From positions 39,995,375 to 40,059,374 of the forward strand of contig CAIIXF020000005.1 in assembly GCA_903813345.2 (NCBI GenBank): 64,000 bases of DNA, written 5' to 3'. Positions 1 through 12,800 of the stretch are shown one piece after another. The notes under the pieces were generated by a model. That model saw only the letters and a list, made by a program, of their open reading frames with translations. It was not told where the DNA came from and did not search any database. Position 1 is the stretch's first letter. Every line of letters begins with the position of its first letter. Made by a program: the position numbers and the translations under genes. The stretch comes from Owenia fusiformis (Eukaryota > Annelida > Polychaeta > Sabellida > Oweniidae).

Positions 1-80
1 TTGGAACAGGACTCCTAGCTGCAGCATTTGCCTTACTGCAGGCCATGGGGCATGTCAATGCTAATACTCTCGAAAGATGA
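1..80 (+). CDS. Possible C-terminal coding exon of an unidentified upstream gene (partial)
   Basis: One forward frame is open from the left edge to a TGA at 78-80. It encodes about 25 residues with a hydrophobic start (GTGLLAAAFALLQAMGH) and a polar end (VNANTLER). AATAAA signals follow at 545-550 and 965-970, and no other plausible exon follows for several kilobases, which fits a last exon plus 3'UTR. The fragment is too short to place in a family; the hydrophobic stretch could be a membrane or buried helix. An open stretch of this length could also be chance. Confidence 0.3.
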   Translation, partial: GTGLLAAAFALLQAMGHVNANTLER

Positions 81-2822
81 TCAATAAGTCATATGGCAGG
101 AATATACATGTCAGAATATAGACTTAATTGTAAAATGTTATGAAATGGGAATTATTATTGTACCATTTTTAAACTGGTTTGTTTATATATTTGTTGAGAT
201 ATTGGTGTATTTTTGGAAAGGCCATAATTGTTCACTGCCTATGTGTCTAAGGGGCAGCCTTTCTTCCTCGAATTCCTGAGGTCCAGGGGTCAATTGCCTT
301 GGGAGGTTACACCTACATATGTTTGAATGGTGTATTTATGGACATTACATGTTATCTAAAGGGTATTTTTAAATGGATTTTTACAGAAGTATATTTATTT
401 AGTTCATAAGATTATGTTTGAGAATGGGTTCTACTAAAATGTGTTTTCAGCAAAAATGAAATATGGTTTACACTGGTTGTACTTTATATATGTTGATAAT
501 TTGGTGGCCTGCTATATTGATGAAAGAAAGACTATTGATCCTATAATAAACAGAAAATCAAAGGAAGCAGAGTCCATCTAATGCAGTCCGACAGCAAGTA
601 TAGAAACGGAAGCCTAATGGCACATCACTTAAAATGTTATGTTATACAAAATATTATGCAAAATACATATCAAAAATATCACCAACAAATTTTTTTTATT
701 TGTGTAAGCATACAGTTATACAAATTGCAACTGCTGTATTTGTAGTTTAATTTGTGTTACCCTGTATAATGAGACCGTCTCCTCATTTTGTGCATTTTGT
801 GACCATATTTGGAGTTAAGCTATTGGTTGTCTGTGTTGACATTATTATTATATTAGGCATGTGTAACTAATTTTACTCTTTTTGTAACCATTTTCTAAAA
901 ATCCTCAAGGTGCATTTTACTTAACTGTTGACTATGTTTGTACAATACACTGGTTGATTTCGGCAATAAACTCAATGAGAGGTATACAATTTTTCCAGTC
1001 AAACTTCTAGTAATTCATGTCAATAGCCTTAGCAACAGATAAATGATAGATCTCGGAAATGAACAATCATACTTGGGTTTATTAGGTGTCATTTTTCCTA
1101 GTATTTTGAACTTACTTGTAACTGTATTGAGGCATAATTGATGAGGAAATTCCTATTCTAAGAACATATGCAATATTTCAAAGGAAATAAAAAACCTTAG
1201 GGGGGAAATATGTTCTTTTAGTGATATCGTATCTTTTAGATAATTTTGTAGAAAATACCTTGCAATATGTGAAAAGAATTTAAGCCCAAGACTCAATGCA
1301 TTGTGGAATGACCATTCCTTTCAGGTGTTGTTTCCTAAAATTAACACTCGATGCTCCGCATCTCGTGCATATTTTGGAAAGCAACACATTCAAGAAATGG
1401 TCATTCCATATTGCACTGAGTCCAGGGCTTAAATCCTTAACTAAACAATGTAGACATTGATTCATCCTACATACAAGATGCCTAATGTGGCCAGTTTTAT
1501 TGGACACTTTAAAATTTCCATTTCTGTGACCATAAACTCTGAATTAAAAAAAACAATGAATCTAAAAACCTATAAGAAAATCACATTTCCCCTTGAGGCA
1601 ACTGTTTTCCTTCCTTGAATATGTTATTGCCCAAGATCCAGCCTAGCTGAGATCATTGTTTAACATTTAATTGTAGTACATGTATATTTAAACTATCATG
1701 ATTGTATAGATGTCACTTTTTACCACTAGGTTAAATCTACATGTAAACACTAAACATCGACTTCAATTTGCAATTCAGATCTCATCATCTCAATAGAGTA
1801 CTGTATTTGAAAGAATAGATAGATGCCAGAGGCATGAAAATGTGATGTTGCATGAAGTACCGAAATTCTTTTTTTCATTTTAGGCCTCATTTTCAAATCA
1901 TTCTTCATTTTTTAAAGAATGGGCCTCAATTTTCGAAAGATGGGCTAAAACATTCTTGTTGTGGTCCTATAGGAGAGGTATCCATATGGTGAACTTTTTA
2001 AACACGCGTTTCTCTTAAACCAGTCATCAAAACATTCTGAAAATTTTACACATCGTCAATTTAATGGTCATATTTGGATGGTAACATTATAATTTGAAAT
2101 GTATATATATACATATATACTTTTCTCTATACTGTTTAAGAAAACGCATCTGACACTTCTTTTGTTCTTGGTATCATATGTTCGGAATGAAATGAAACAT
2201 CGTTCTGAACCTCATTGGAACAAAACGACATGAACACAACGTGTTTAGGTCTCTCAATATTGTAATTGTACAAAGGATAGTTTGGTTGATTTTAAAACAG
2301 TATCTTGTTAATGAAATAAAAGGTTTATCTTAATTTTTATCTATTTTGGGGGGTTTTGTTTTAAGTTTTTGCATACTTTTTGTTAAATCAGCCAAAGTTT
2401 CCTTTGTATAACTATAATATTGAGAGGGCTAAGAAAATTTTGTATATGCTATTTTATTCCAACAAGGTTTGGAAAGACATTTTATTTCATTCTCAAGAAT
2501 TGGTAGAAAGGAACAAAAAACAATTCCACTAAAAATAAAAAATGTTAACAAAAGCAGTTATTAAAAATATATACATGTATAAATAATTTTTGCATTAAAT
2601 TGTTGCCAATTAGTCAACATTACATAAAGGACCGTGTTTTTTACAAAATGTTTTCAATAATCGGTTTAAGATAAAAACATTGTTGAATTCAGTTCACCAT
2701 ATCGATACCTATCCTCATAAGATTATCATGGTAAAAGGTTTGGCGGCTATACAGGAATATATAGCCGACCTTCAGCTCCATTGACTTCAATACAAATGCT
2801 TCGCTGGGTATGTAATACTTTA
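81..2822. other. AT-rich stretch, probable 3'UTR then intergenic
   Basis: No convincing coding exon on either strand. AATAAA signals at 545-550 and 965-970 could end the upstream gene. The rest is AT-rich sequence with short homopolymers. Confidence 0.4.
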
Positions 2823-3001
2823 CAGTAAAACCTGTCTTCGTGAACATCTCTCTCTGTACACCAGTCTCTAGTGAACAACCATCCTCCACACATACTTCAC
2901 TGACTTCTGTAAATAAATAACCCTCTCTGTAGTGAACACTTGTTATCAACACTGAACGTTTTATCTTGGCAAAAAATGTTCAGTATACACATGTTTTACT
3001 G
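2823..3001. mobile_element. CAGTARAACC-family MITE (copy 1)
   Basis: The left end reads CAGTAAAACCTGTCT preceded by TA. The right end carries GTTTTACTG, the inverted copy. Internal short blocks of the 'GTGAACA...CTCT' type are shared with the copies at 7503, 14846, 26462, 28943 and 50151. TA-flanked CAGT... ends are typical of pogo/Tc1-mariner-derived MITEs. No coding capacity; the short ORF over it is a repeat artefact. Confidence 0.6.
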
Positions 3002-5774
3002 TTTATGTCAGGTTACGAAGTAGTACTTTACATATTATAACAATTATTTCAAATAAAAACATGTTTTTGAAAAGGACATGTCTAAAAATACCAAAGCAAA
3101 TGCCTCATTAAATGCATTTTTAGATCCATTTTAAATTAAAGTGGATATAATACTACAATTGGCTCTTAATTGCAGTATCAATTTAAAAATGTTTGAATGA
3201 ATAATTTTCTATTAATGTTTGGTGAGGCACTTGACTCGCTTGCCTCATTAATGGCAATGCCCTTATTTGGTAGGTTCATTTCAGACATATATATTTGTTG
3301 GAGATAATCCAATTGGAACAACACTATCTATATTTCACATATTAATGATACAAGTAAAGATGTTTTAATGTGTTTTTATCTCAATCAAAGTGTGCTAGTA
3401 TCTCCCAGGCTTACAATACACATGTCTTTCCACTTATAAATTCATGATTTATATTAGGTCATTCTGACATGACGTTCTTTGACACACTGTTATTTTACAT
3501 TTTGTTTGCTGACATCACTGTTTAAATAGCTTTTAAACAAAGTACACAGTGTGTTTATCTTTCGTACTGTATGAGAGTGACATTTTTAATTCACGAAAAA
3601 TTTGTTTTTCCTGATTTGTCGATTCAAGACATAGATTTATGTTCAAAAGAACTGTGTGCATTTCATTATTTATACATTACACACAGGTTTGTGTAAATCT
3701 TTTTGTTATTTTTCCTGTGTGATTTGAAGGACTTTTTTCAAGGGTATACATTTATATGTTTTAAAAGGTTATATTTATTTGTTCTTAATGCTTCGCTGCA
3801 TTGCTAATTGTTTTGTTTTAGAGGTGGAGCTAGTGAGAATTTGCAGGTGGGAACCAAAACATATGTTATATATTAAAGGTGGGTACTTCGCACATTTAAA
3901 AATGAGGCCCAGTTAAAAACTTAGACCTTAGCACTGTATTGTAAGGCTTAAAATTAAAAACAAAATCAAGATATTTTTTAGGTTTATCTTAGGTATTTTA
4001 ACTTCTTGTTTTGGTTTATGTACACTAAGAGTTGTTTTGATCATACATATAAGGCACATTGATTTAAAGGAGATTGTTAACATAAATAAATTAAACTGAA
4101 AGTGTTTATAAATCTACATGATATAGCCAGAATTTATTGAAGTACAGGTGAAAGACATGTACAATTTCTCTACCTTGAAACTTTTAACCTATAGAGCCTA
4201 TAGTGTTAAAAAACCACATGAGTGCTGCAGTAAAACCTATATCTTCATTAAGTGGCCATTCGCTATGTTGTTTGAGATATGCTGAACTTTAAACTCACCT
4301 TTTGAATATCTCAATTACTTACTCCTCTGTGAAGCTACTGGTAAAGTTGACTTTTCAAAAATGTATATTTAGCTTTGAAATTATGAGACAAATTTGTTTT
4401 AAAATATGAGTTTATTGAGTGCAAATAAATGGTCTATTTAAAATTGATATCCTGAATATTGAATGTTCACTATATTCTAGTCGATGAGAAATTATGACTC
4501 ATGATAGGAGTTACTAAGTTTTAAACTCATAGTGTCTGTCTTCAAATTTTCTTTTTTTGTCAAAATTAAACAGAAGTTAGGAGCGGATATGATCACTTGG
4601 CGTTCTTAGAAGAATATTTATAAAATGCTGTTTCGTGAGGTCATGCCCTCATAGCCAGCCGGCCCACATACAGGACCTTGAGAAAGAGGAATGTGCAACA
4701 ATGAAATTGATATGCCATGCTCATAAGCCATATGTCAGAAAGTCTATATCTGCTTTTCAGATCCACTCCACAATCTAGAGAGCAGGGAACAGCACTATTA
4801 CTACAAAGAGCACATATTGGAACACTATTACTATAAAAAGAACATATTGGAACACTACATCTATGTTATGGACTTTATTGAAAGATACTCATATCAAACC
4901 TGGACTAGAAAACTTCATCTTATGCCATTCGACAGAAAAACTACATAACTGGTAGGTAAGTTTCATCCTATCATCTTGATCTATAAAAGTATTCATTTTG
5001 GTTTCACTGAAGTGTATTTTGGAAAGGAGTCAGTTCATATCACATTTTCTACTGATTTATATCTTATTCCTGATGGTCACCTTAAAGTGTTTTAAAAGGC
5101 ATTATTTTTGGATATGCCCCAGAAATAATAGAGCCAATACCAATAGGCAACAATTATGAGTCACTTTTAACAAATTGTATGATTATTAAGAGGTGACACT
5201 TATATACAGTGTATAAACACAGTTCAGTTAGGTACATTTTATGGAATATTAATGTTAAAAGTATAACCATAATAATATATGGATAAATAATGCCATAGAG
5301 CATGTCACAGGCACAGAAACAGAAAGAAAACAGAGGGGGGCAACTCTACACTCTGTTCTGGTGCCTATGGAGCATATATACGAGTATATAATGTACATGT
5401 AGGTATATAATGGATGGTACAACAGAGTTAATGGATAAAGCTATCACCAACAGTAAGTACTTTTGTCAGTAAGTACTTTATCAATAGTCTATTACATACA
5501 AGCTGTGGGAAAAATTCAAATAAAGCAGAAACTTGCTATTTAACCATGGGCTTTCAATTAGAGTTGAACGCCCATGCTTTAACATGTAGTTCAAATGGGG
5601 GGGGGGGTAGGATTGTCAAACTTTTTGTGGGAAGTGTACATTTACATCAAATATTGAACTATGCATGTCCAGTAACTTATATATTATTATACCGGTAAGT
5701 CTATTCATTTAATAATGTCTGCATCATAGGATAAAGTCTATACATAAGTAAGTGATACTGTTTTAATGACCAAA
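3002..5774. other. Non-coding stretch, one weak candidate 5'UTR exon
   Basis: No coding exon seen. A possible non-coding exon lies at about 4760-4950 between a TTTTCAG acceptor and a GTAAGT donor. It contains a local duplication (ACATATTGGAACACTA twice) and could be a 5'UTR exon of the locus starting at 9.6 kb; this is weak. A poly-G run occurs near 5597. Confidence 0.3.
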
Positions 5775-5895
5775 TATGAGGATGTAGTGGGTACCATAGT
5801 GTGCCATCGTGGTAACCATAGTATGCAATAGTCAGGACCATGGTGTGCGTTCTTGGTAACCATAGTGAGCAATAGCGGGAACCATGGTGTGAAGT
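5775..5895. repeat. Short minisatellite, about 28-bp unit
   Basis: Degenerate tandem units containing 'GTAACCATAGTGTGCAATAGTGG' variants, about four copies. The 94-residue reverse ORF over it is a by-product of the repeat. Confidence 0.55.
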
Positions 5896-7502
5896 AGTGG
5901 GAAATAGTAGTAAACAAAAAGAGAAAATATACTGCAGGTTAACTGGATAAGCATGAATCATAACTGTAGGATAGACATATGGCATGATTTTTAGATTGTT
6001 TAGTTGGGTTTAAGTGGTATACAGTTTATCACTCCTTCATTCTCACGCTATAACTTGAAAATGAATAAGTTAGTATGCTACCCTATTGAGCTCTCTTGGT
6101 CTGATTATATTAATTTAATTTTTTAAGAGATAGATAATAACAATAAAAACATTTGATTGTTATGCATTTAGATGTAGCACTAGAGATGGCCATTTAGAAA
6201 TGTTAACATTAGCAGGAGATTAATTTGTGAAGTTGCCAAGGACAATTTAAATTCATTCCACTGTCACCTTTGTTTACAGTTGTTTATAAAAGGTATATTC
6301 TTTAAGTGTTTTACATTACATTTGATTCTTTGTTTAAAGTTGCCTGGATGTCATTTTACAAACATTGTCAGCAGGTTACATATTCACACACTGTTCCTTC
6401 ATTCAATCTCCCATATCAGTCAACCTCCTAACACTAACACTTATGCATGTATATGTCCATGACATAATGTCAGGATTCAACTTATCTTTTTAGCCAGAAT
6501 TGACATTTGTATATTTCTCAAGTAGGTGAGTCATAATTAGATGTTGCTTGATATTTTAAGCCCCTCTGTAACATGGTGACAGATTCTACCATTTTACAGC
6601 TTAGTTTTAAAATTACTTATTTTAAAAATCAAGGTGTAGTTAGTTACACAGTCCTTGAACTCCCTTTATCTTGACCTTATACCTATTGCTTTTCAAATTG
6701 TTCTCTCTATTCATTATTTATGAAGGACTTAAACTACACTTTTTATAAAACCTCAGAGGTCATATGAGACACATTTTTATCAGTTTTTTTTATTTTAAGT
6801 GAATGGTAACATTACATCTTGTTTTCATGAAATCATTCATATAAAGAATGGCATGTTTGTAGCAATTTTCTGGTCCATAAACTCAAAAACTGTCATAGCA
6901 ATTAATTATATTATATTGTATGGGATTTTTAATGTCATAAAAGATGCCATTCATTACTGCCACAAAACATGCCATTTGACAGCTAAATTAAGATAGATAT
7001 TTCATAAATACAATGTGCATAAAGTAGATAAACACAGAGACATACTTTTACTGTATATGTATTTTGTTGTTGGTAATGTGGTTGATGTCAAGATAAAAAA
7101 CTCTTGAACAGTTGTCATAGAGTTCAGATTTCAAGAAGTTATGTAGGGGATCAATTCCGTTTCTATGGTAATAAAATCTGGTTGCTATAGCATTCTCTTT
7201 GTTGTTAAACATCAAGCTGTGTTATATGTCTGGGAATCCTTAGTCTTTTATCTTCTTGAACATTTAAATCTAGATTCATTCTCCAATGCATCTAAATGAA
7301 CATTTTTACATGTTTTGTTTGGAAAAAATAAAACATGAAAAACCTTAAAAAGTTTTAATTTATTCTTTCAACTTGTATCTTTTGCATAAATGTTTCAATG
7401 AATACTCTTGTGGTAATCTACCCCCCCCCCCCCCCCCTACACATCTTTCACCAAAGTAGATAGGGAATCCAAAGGGTTGATGCAAGACTTTTAATTTGAT
7501 TT

Positions 7503-7697
7503 AAGTAAAACTTGTCTGAGTGGAACACCCTTTGTACCTCTAAAAAGTGTTCCACTTAGGAGATGTTCTACTTATGGAGGTTCATTTAACATTAAGTCAG
7601 TTGGTCTTGGGACTCTGAAAAGTGTTCTACTAACAGAGGTGTTCCACTTTATATGTTCTACTAACTAAGTGTTCCACTTGTAGAGGTGTTCTACTGT
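7503..7697. mobile_element. CAGTARAACC-family MITE (copy 2, degenerate)
   Basis: It starts 'GTAAAACTTGTCTGAGTGGAACACC' (degenerate left end) and ends with TTCTACTGTA. Internal blocks 'GTGTTCCACTT' and 'GTTCTACTTA' repeat several times, as in the 50151 copy. Confidence 0.55.
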
Positions 7698-8425
7698 ACA
7701 TCTTATGTATCACAAATATATTTATTCATATGTAAGCAACACATAAGCACCTTGCACCTATCCAGCTACATAACTTTGGAAACAGTAACAATAAACTGCT
7801 TTGGATATCATTTTGAGAGAATCTTCTTCAAAACCAGATCTGTCAACAACCATTTCAAAAATCGTTTTAGTTCTAGGTATGTTCAATAACTTTGTCATTT
7901 GATAAGATATCATAGATCTAATTTGAAATACTATTTTTGAGATGGTATCCAATACAAATGGCAGGTCAGTGATAACATTACATAAATAGATTTTAGTCTG
8001 CAAGAGATACCAAAACTACTTACTTAGTGGTGAATATGGGGGGGGTATCAAACTGGCATTACTGGGGCCCAAAATTTTTTAGGCCACATCTACATTTAAA
8101 TGTCAGATCCCGCCCCTGTTATTGGTATGGAAGATAATTAGATTATTATTATGTATTTTGGATGAGAATTTATTCCTTGTTATTTAGGTTTATAAACATC
8201 AATCATATGAAGCATTCATGTAATTATTATAATGGCACATATATTAGTGCTATCATACCAGGCCAGAATAGCACAGATGTTAAGGTTAGTTAAGTTATGG
8301 ACTGGTAAAACAGGGCCCTATATGTTATAGCATAAGAACAATGTTTTGGTGAGGAGGCCTCTTCAGTTTTAGGATATCAAGATAATAACTACCCCTACAT
8401 GTATGAAAGGACTACAAATAAGGTT

Positions 8426-8665
8426 GTCACATGAAAGGTATTGGATTCTACATTAGAGGTATTGAATTGTCATATTAGAGTTGTTAAGATGTCACATTAG
8501 AGGTATTTTATTGTCACATGAGGGCTATTGAATTGTCACATTAGAGGTATTGAATTGTCACATTAGAGGTATTAATATATCACATTAGAAATATTAAATG
8601 TCACATTAGAGGTATTGAAGTGTCACATAAGAGGTGTTGGATTGTCACATTAGAGGTATTGAAAT
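8426..8665. repeat. Minisatellite, 23-bp unit TGTCACATTAGAGGTATTGAA
   Basis: About ten head-to-tail units with substitutions, reading approximately TGTCACATTAGAGGTATTG plus 2-4 bases. No function evident. Confidence 0.85.
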
Positions 8666-9827
8666 GTTTTAAATAAGTTTTTTGGGTAATGGAACATGTG
8701 GGTCAAAATACTAAAGGGGAAGCATCACAGCTAGGAGAAAACTGATAGCTTTGTTCAACCACTGTAAGATTTTGGATGTTTACATAATATGGAAACAATC
8801 ATCTCATTAGACTCTATTATGGGCGTTGTAGGAGCCCATGACTCTACCAACAAAGCACATCTTTGAAGAATATAGAGAGGACCAGAAATCCCATCATGCA
8901 TTATGAGGATGTGCCATCCCAGTATGCAGTTTAAAGATCTGCTATATAATGCCACTAGTACACATGCACATACTGCTGGTAGTTAATTTATTGCTTCATT
9001 TTTTTCAATTCAAATTCTTGTGATCATCAAGCAATGGATATAATGAGAAATCAAATGTTTGAATCAATGCAAACAAGATATCAATTTTATTAACTCCAAA
9101 GAATTGCATATCAACATGCTTTGGGATGAGTTATATTTAGCATCATTATTTACAAACAAACTGAAATGTTAATAGCATATTGATCCAGGTTGACAACTGG
9201 CATCTGCAGCTGTCCTAAGTTCCCCTATTGCATGGTATTACATTGGGTAGCTCGATGCAGGGGAATTCAACCTGCTCGTCTACTGACTAACTGAGATGAT
9301 TTACCTTCGAGCAGTGATTTCCCTACTTGATTCTGCAATTATTTACTTCCCACCCCAGTGTTAGGGTATTATAGTTTATAAAAACTACTTTACCAATGTA
9401 AATCTCATAATAACATCATATAAAAGTCAAAATAAAATTTTCAGCGTTAGACATGTTAGAGGTTACATGTTATGAAGGATCCTTGGAGCCTCACTTTGAT
9501 CCAGAGTCAGCATCTGTTTCTGGTTGATTTTTTAATTCGCCTAATTTGAAGAAATATACATTATAAATTGCATGTACTGTAATAGGAAAAAACCTAGCAC
9601 TAAAATTAGTTTATTTACTGTTTTTCAGGTCCTAGGCAAATAACCATACAACTGTGGAGAAATCCACTGAAACTCGCATCAGAATGGATTAGTCTGAAGA
9701 TAAATAAGTATGTAACATGGATGTGATAAACAGAACATCAGAGCAAAGGAGCTGATAGTGTCAAGATAGCAATTATCTTGTATATAGGTATACATATACA
9801 GCCAGCTAGTGCAGAGATTGATCAGCG

Positions 9828-9891
9828 ATGGGTGGAAACTTGTTCAGTTGTCATTCAGGGGGAGGACGGAGGGCCAACAAGATGCACAATG
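9828..9891 (+). CDS. Adaptor exon 1 (start codon, MGGNLFSC...)
   Basis: The ATG at 9828 opens 21 codons plus one base before a GTGAGT donor at 9892 (phase 1). A 5'UTR upstream could begin after the TTTTTCAG at 9621-9628 or the TACAG ending at 9800. Short upstream ATGs near 9684 and 9717 favour the second, or a 5'UTR split by the GTATGT near 9709. Confidence 0.65.
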
Positions 9892-12800
9892 GTGAGTGCA
9901 TGTCATGTTATTAAATTGCTTATTGTTCCTCCTCTCAACGTTTATAGTTAGAGCTTATAGAGGTGGATTATATAGTAACTGTACTAATGAAGATTACGAT
10001 TGGACATGATCTGCAAGTCTTGTCTGTAAGAGGATGCTGGGAAGGGTTTTGTAATAGTACATGTTGTTGTGATCTCCCAAGCATTATAGCCGAACTGGTT
10101 TTTATGAAAATCTCAAAATTGCTGCCCACCTTGTTGAAAATCTGGTTGTTCCCTGGCAAAATGGGGGACTGAGATATTTTTGGTAAAGCTGCTTGCGAGG
10201 ATTCACTTCATATAGGCAATGGGTCCTAGGTATGGTTTAAGCCTATCAATAGACTAGACAAGGGTGCTTACTGCTTATCATGTCCACCATGTGCATCATG
10301 GTATACAGTATCAACTAATATCAAAATAAAGTTCTTCATTCAATGCTACTCTATACTCCCATGATAGGGGCATTCAACTTTCTTTTTGATGAGAGGTGAT
10401 AAGAGTACAAATATCTTTTCTGAAAGGTAAAGGTTGGAATGTAAAGGCAATGTAAAATACAAGTAGAATGAATTAGCATGGTTGGTATCCATCACTTAAC
10501 TTGGACATGAACTTAAAATACATTTAACTAAATAAACTTGTTTAACACAATATTTCTCTTACATCCTCAGGTATGCTATAGCTGTTAATACACTGTAACA
10601 TATATTAATAGTGGTATTTACTATATTGTAACTATATATGCCTGTAGCCAGGATTCACCATGGGGAGCGATTTTACCAAGGGGGGAGTTTTTGCCAAGGG
10701 GGGGAGCTTTTTGACAGTTTTGGCAAAAAATCATGCGAAAAGTGCTCAGATTGGTGAAAAACTGCATGATTTTGAAAGAATTTATGACCAGCGGCCAGTC
10801 CCTCCGCTCCCTCTGCTCCCTCTGGCTACGGGCCTGCTATATTATTGCTATTCAGAAATTAACACATTTTCTGTTTAATTCAGACAAGGCACCATTGCTA
10901 GCTCATACACCCATGAAGATTCATAGTCAATGTGTATATCAATTTTCTTTAATGTGTCAATGTCTAACACATTCCATGTTTCACATTTAGTAATACAGTC
11001 CTACAAAAGTGTTACATAACATTCAATCAAGAGTGAATTCCTCCTCATTAGCACCAGCTCTGAACTATCTTATACTAATAGACCACATAATCATGCAGGA
11101 GTCAATATACTTGAGTACATACATGTAAGATTGGTAGCCAATTCTGACTTGAGGTCTTCAGGAATATCTTCTTGTTTAAAAACACATTGAGAAAGGAATT
11201 GTGTCTGATAGCTCCATACACATGTATTTCACTATTTGTATAATAATTGTATTTTACTTGATTTTGTCCACTTATATCTATAGTATATTTTGCCTTATAT
11301 TTCAGAAAGTTTCTAGTTTTAATTCGGGGTTTGTGTGTAAGATCCAGTTATCTAAATAAATAAATAAAAGATTACTTCTTATTCTAATGTAATATATACA
11401 CACATTTAGCTTGGACTTATCTGTGTTATGCAAACTTTATTGAAGTAGCTCTGGACAAATGCAGATCAATCATTAAACATGCATATACTCAATGTTAAAT
11501 CTACTATTCTATATATTATACAATACCGCAGTCCATAAACTGTGTTGTCAGATCTCTGGTTGGTCTCTTGCCATTTTACTTAGGTCACAATGTGTCTTTT
11601 GGCAGCATGAACGTCTCATGAGTATGCTTTTTAGGGGTTTGATATATTCTTATGAAGCTTGTTTGAAATGTAAATAAAATTTTTTCATCAAAAATATTTT
11701 CTACTTTGATAAATTGGATAAATCGTAAGATACATGCAAAGGATTTACATTTGTAGTGGTTGATAATCAAATTATAAGTACCTTCCCAAATACCATTGTA
11801 CAAGTTACTCTACACTGGCGGATCTTGGAGGAGGGCCAAGAAAAAAAATTGGACCCAAAAAAGGCGAAAAAAGGCCTCTAGGCCCTTAAAAGTGGTCTTT
11901 TTGATCATTACTGGGCCTTTTAAGGCCTTATTTTTTACTTTCAGGCCAAATTTTGAAGAAAATGGGCCTCAAAATTTGGGCCAACTTTTGGGTTTTAGGG
12001 GCCCAAAACTTTTACGCGCAAGCGCCTAAGTTTTTTCTGTGATCTGAAATTTGGGCCCCCCCCCCTTGTTGGTTCCCAGATCCGCCCCTGCTCTACATAT
12101 GTGAAATAAGAGGGATGAAATATTTGCAGCCTTACAGGTTAAAATAAGATTATTTAAAAAAAATACTGTGCTGCTTTTAGAAGTATGCGTTCATTTTTCT
12201 CAATCAGCCAGTTAATTGTATGTTGTTTAACTGGCAGAGAAGGGGGTTGGGTTAAAACATCAATTATCATCAACATTTATTTTGTGGGGTTGGGGGGTGG
12301 TAGAAGCTCATTTCATTTTGTTTATTTTATGTTTAGTCAAGGGGTGAAATGTAAGTAAATTCTCTCATTGAATATTCCACCAGTTAATTCCCATTTTGGC
12401 CCAAAATATTTTTTCAAACTTCTATAGCAGTGCTACAGTAGTGTTCAACACGACTATCATCTCAGCTTCCATTGCAAAATGGCTAAATAAAAATCATGTC
12501 ATTGAGATATCTATGTAGAGTTTACTGAAAATCATACCACCAAACAAAACTTTTTAAGTGTGTATACCGTAGGTCAATGTGACAGTTTCGTTTTGAAGGT
12601 AGGGGTCATGTCAAAACAAAATTAATATATTTTTTCTTGAATTTTGAATATTTGAGCCAACCCCTTACTGATATTTGTAGAGCACCATTTCAGCACTTGT
12701 CATGATCATTTAGCTTTAATATACCATAGTTTTAAACACCAGACTCCAGGAAGTAATCTGTTACTGCTTTATAAAAAGATATTTCATATATTTCCGGAAA

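Larger units (their letters stand above)
5896..9628. other. Upstream intergenic region of the adaptor/CARD locus
   Basis: No coding exon recognised. It holds a MITE copy (7503-7697), a poly-C run near 7423, a minisatellite (8426-8665), and at 8036-8122 a half-copy of an element ending in CCCGCCCCTG that resembles the right end of the element at 11816. The promoter of the locus starting near 9.6 kb should lie here or further left; I see no TATA box that stands out. Confidence 0.35.
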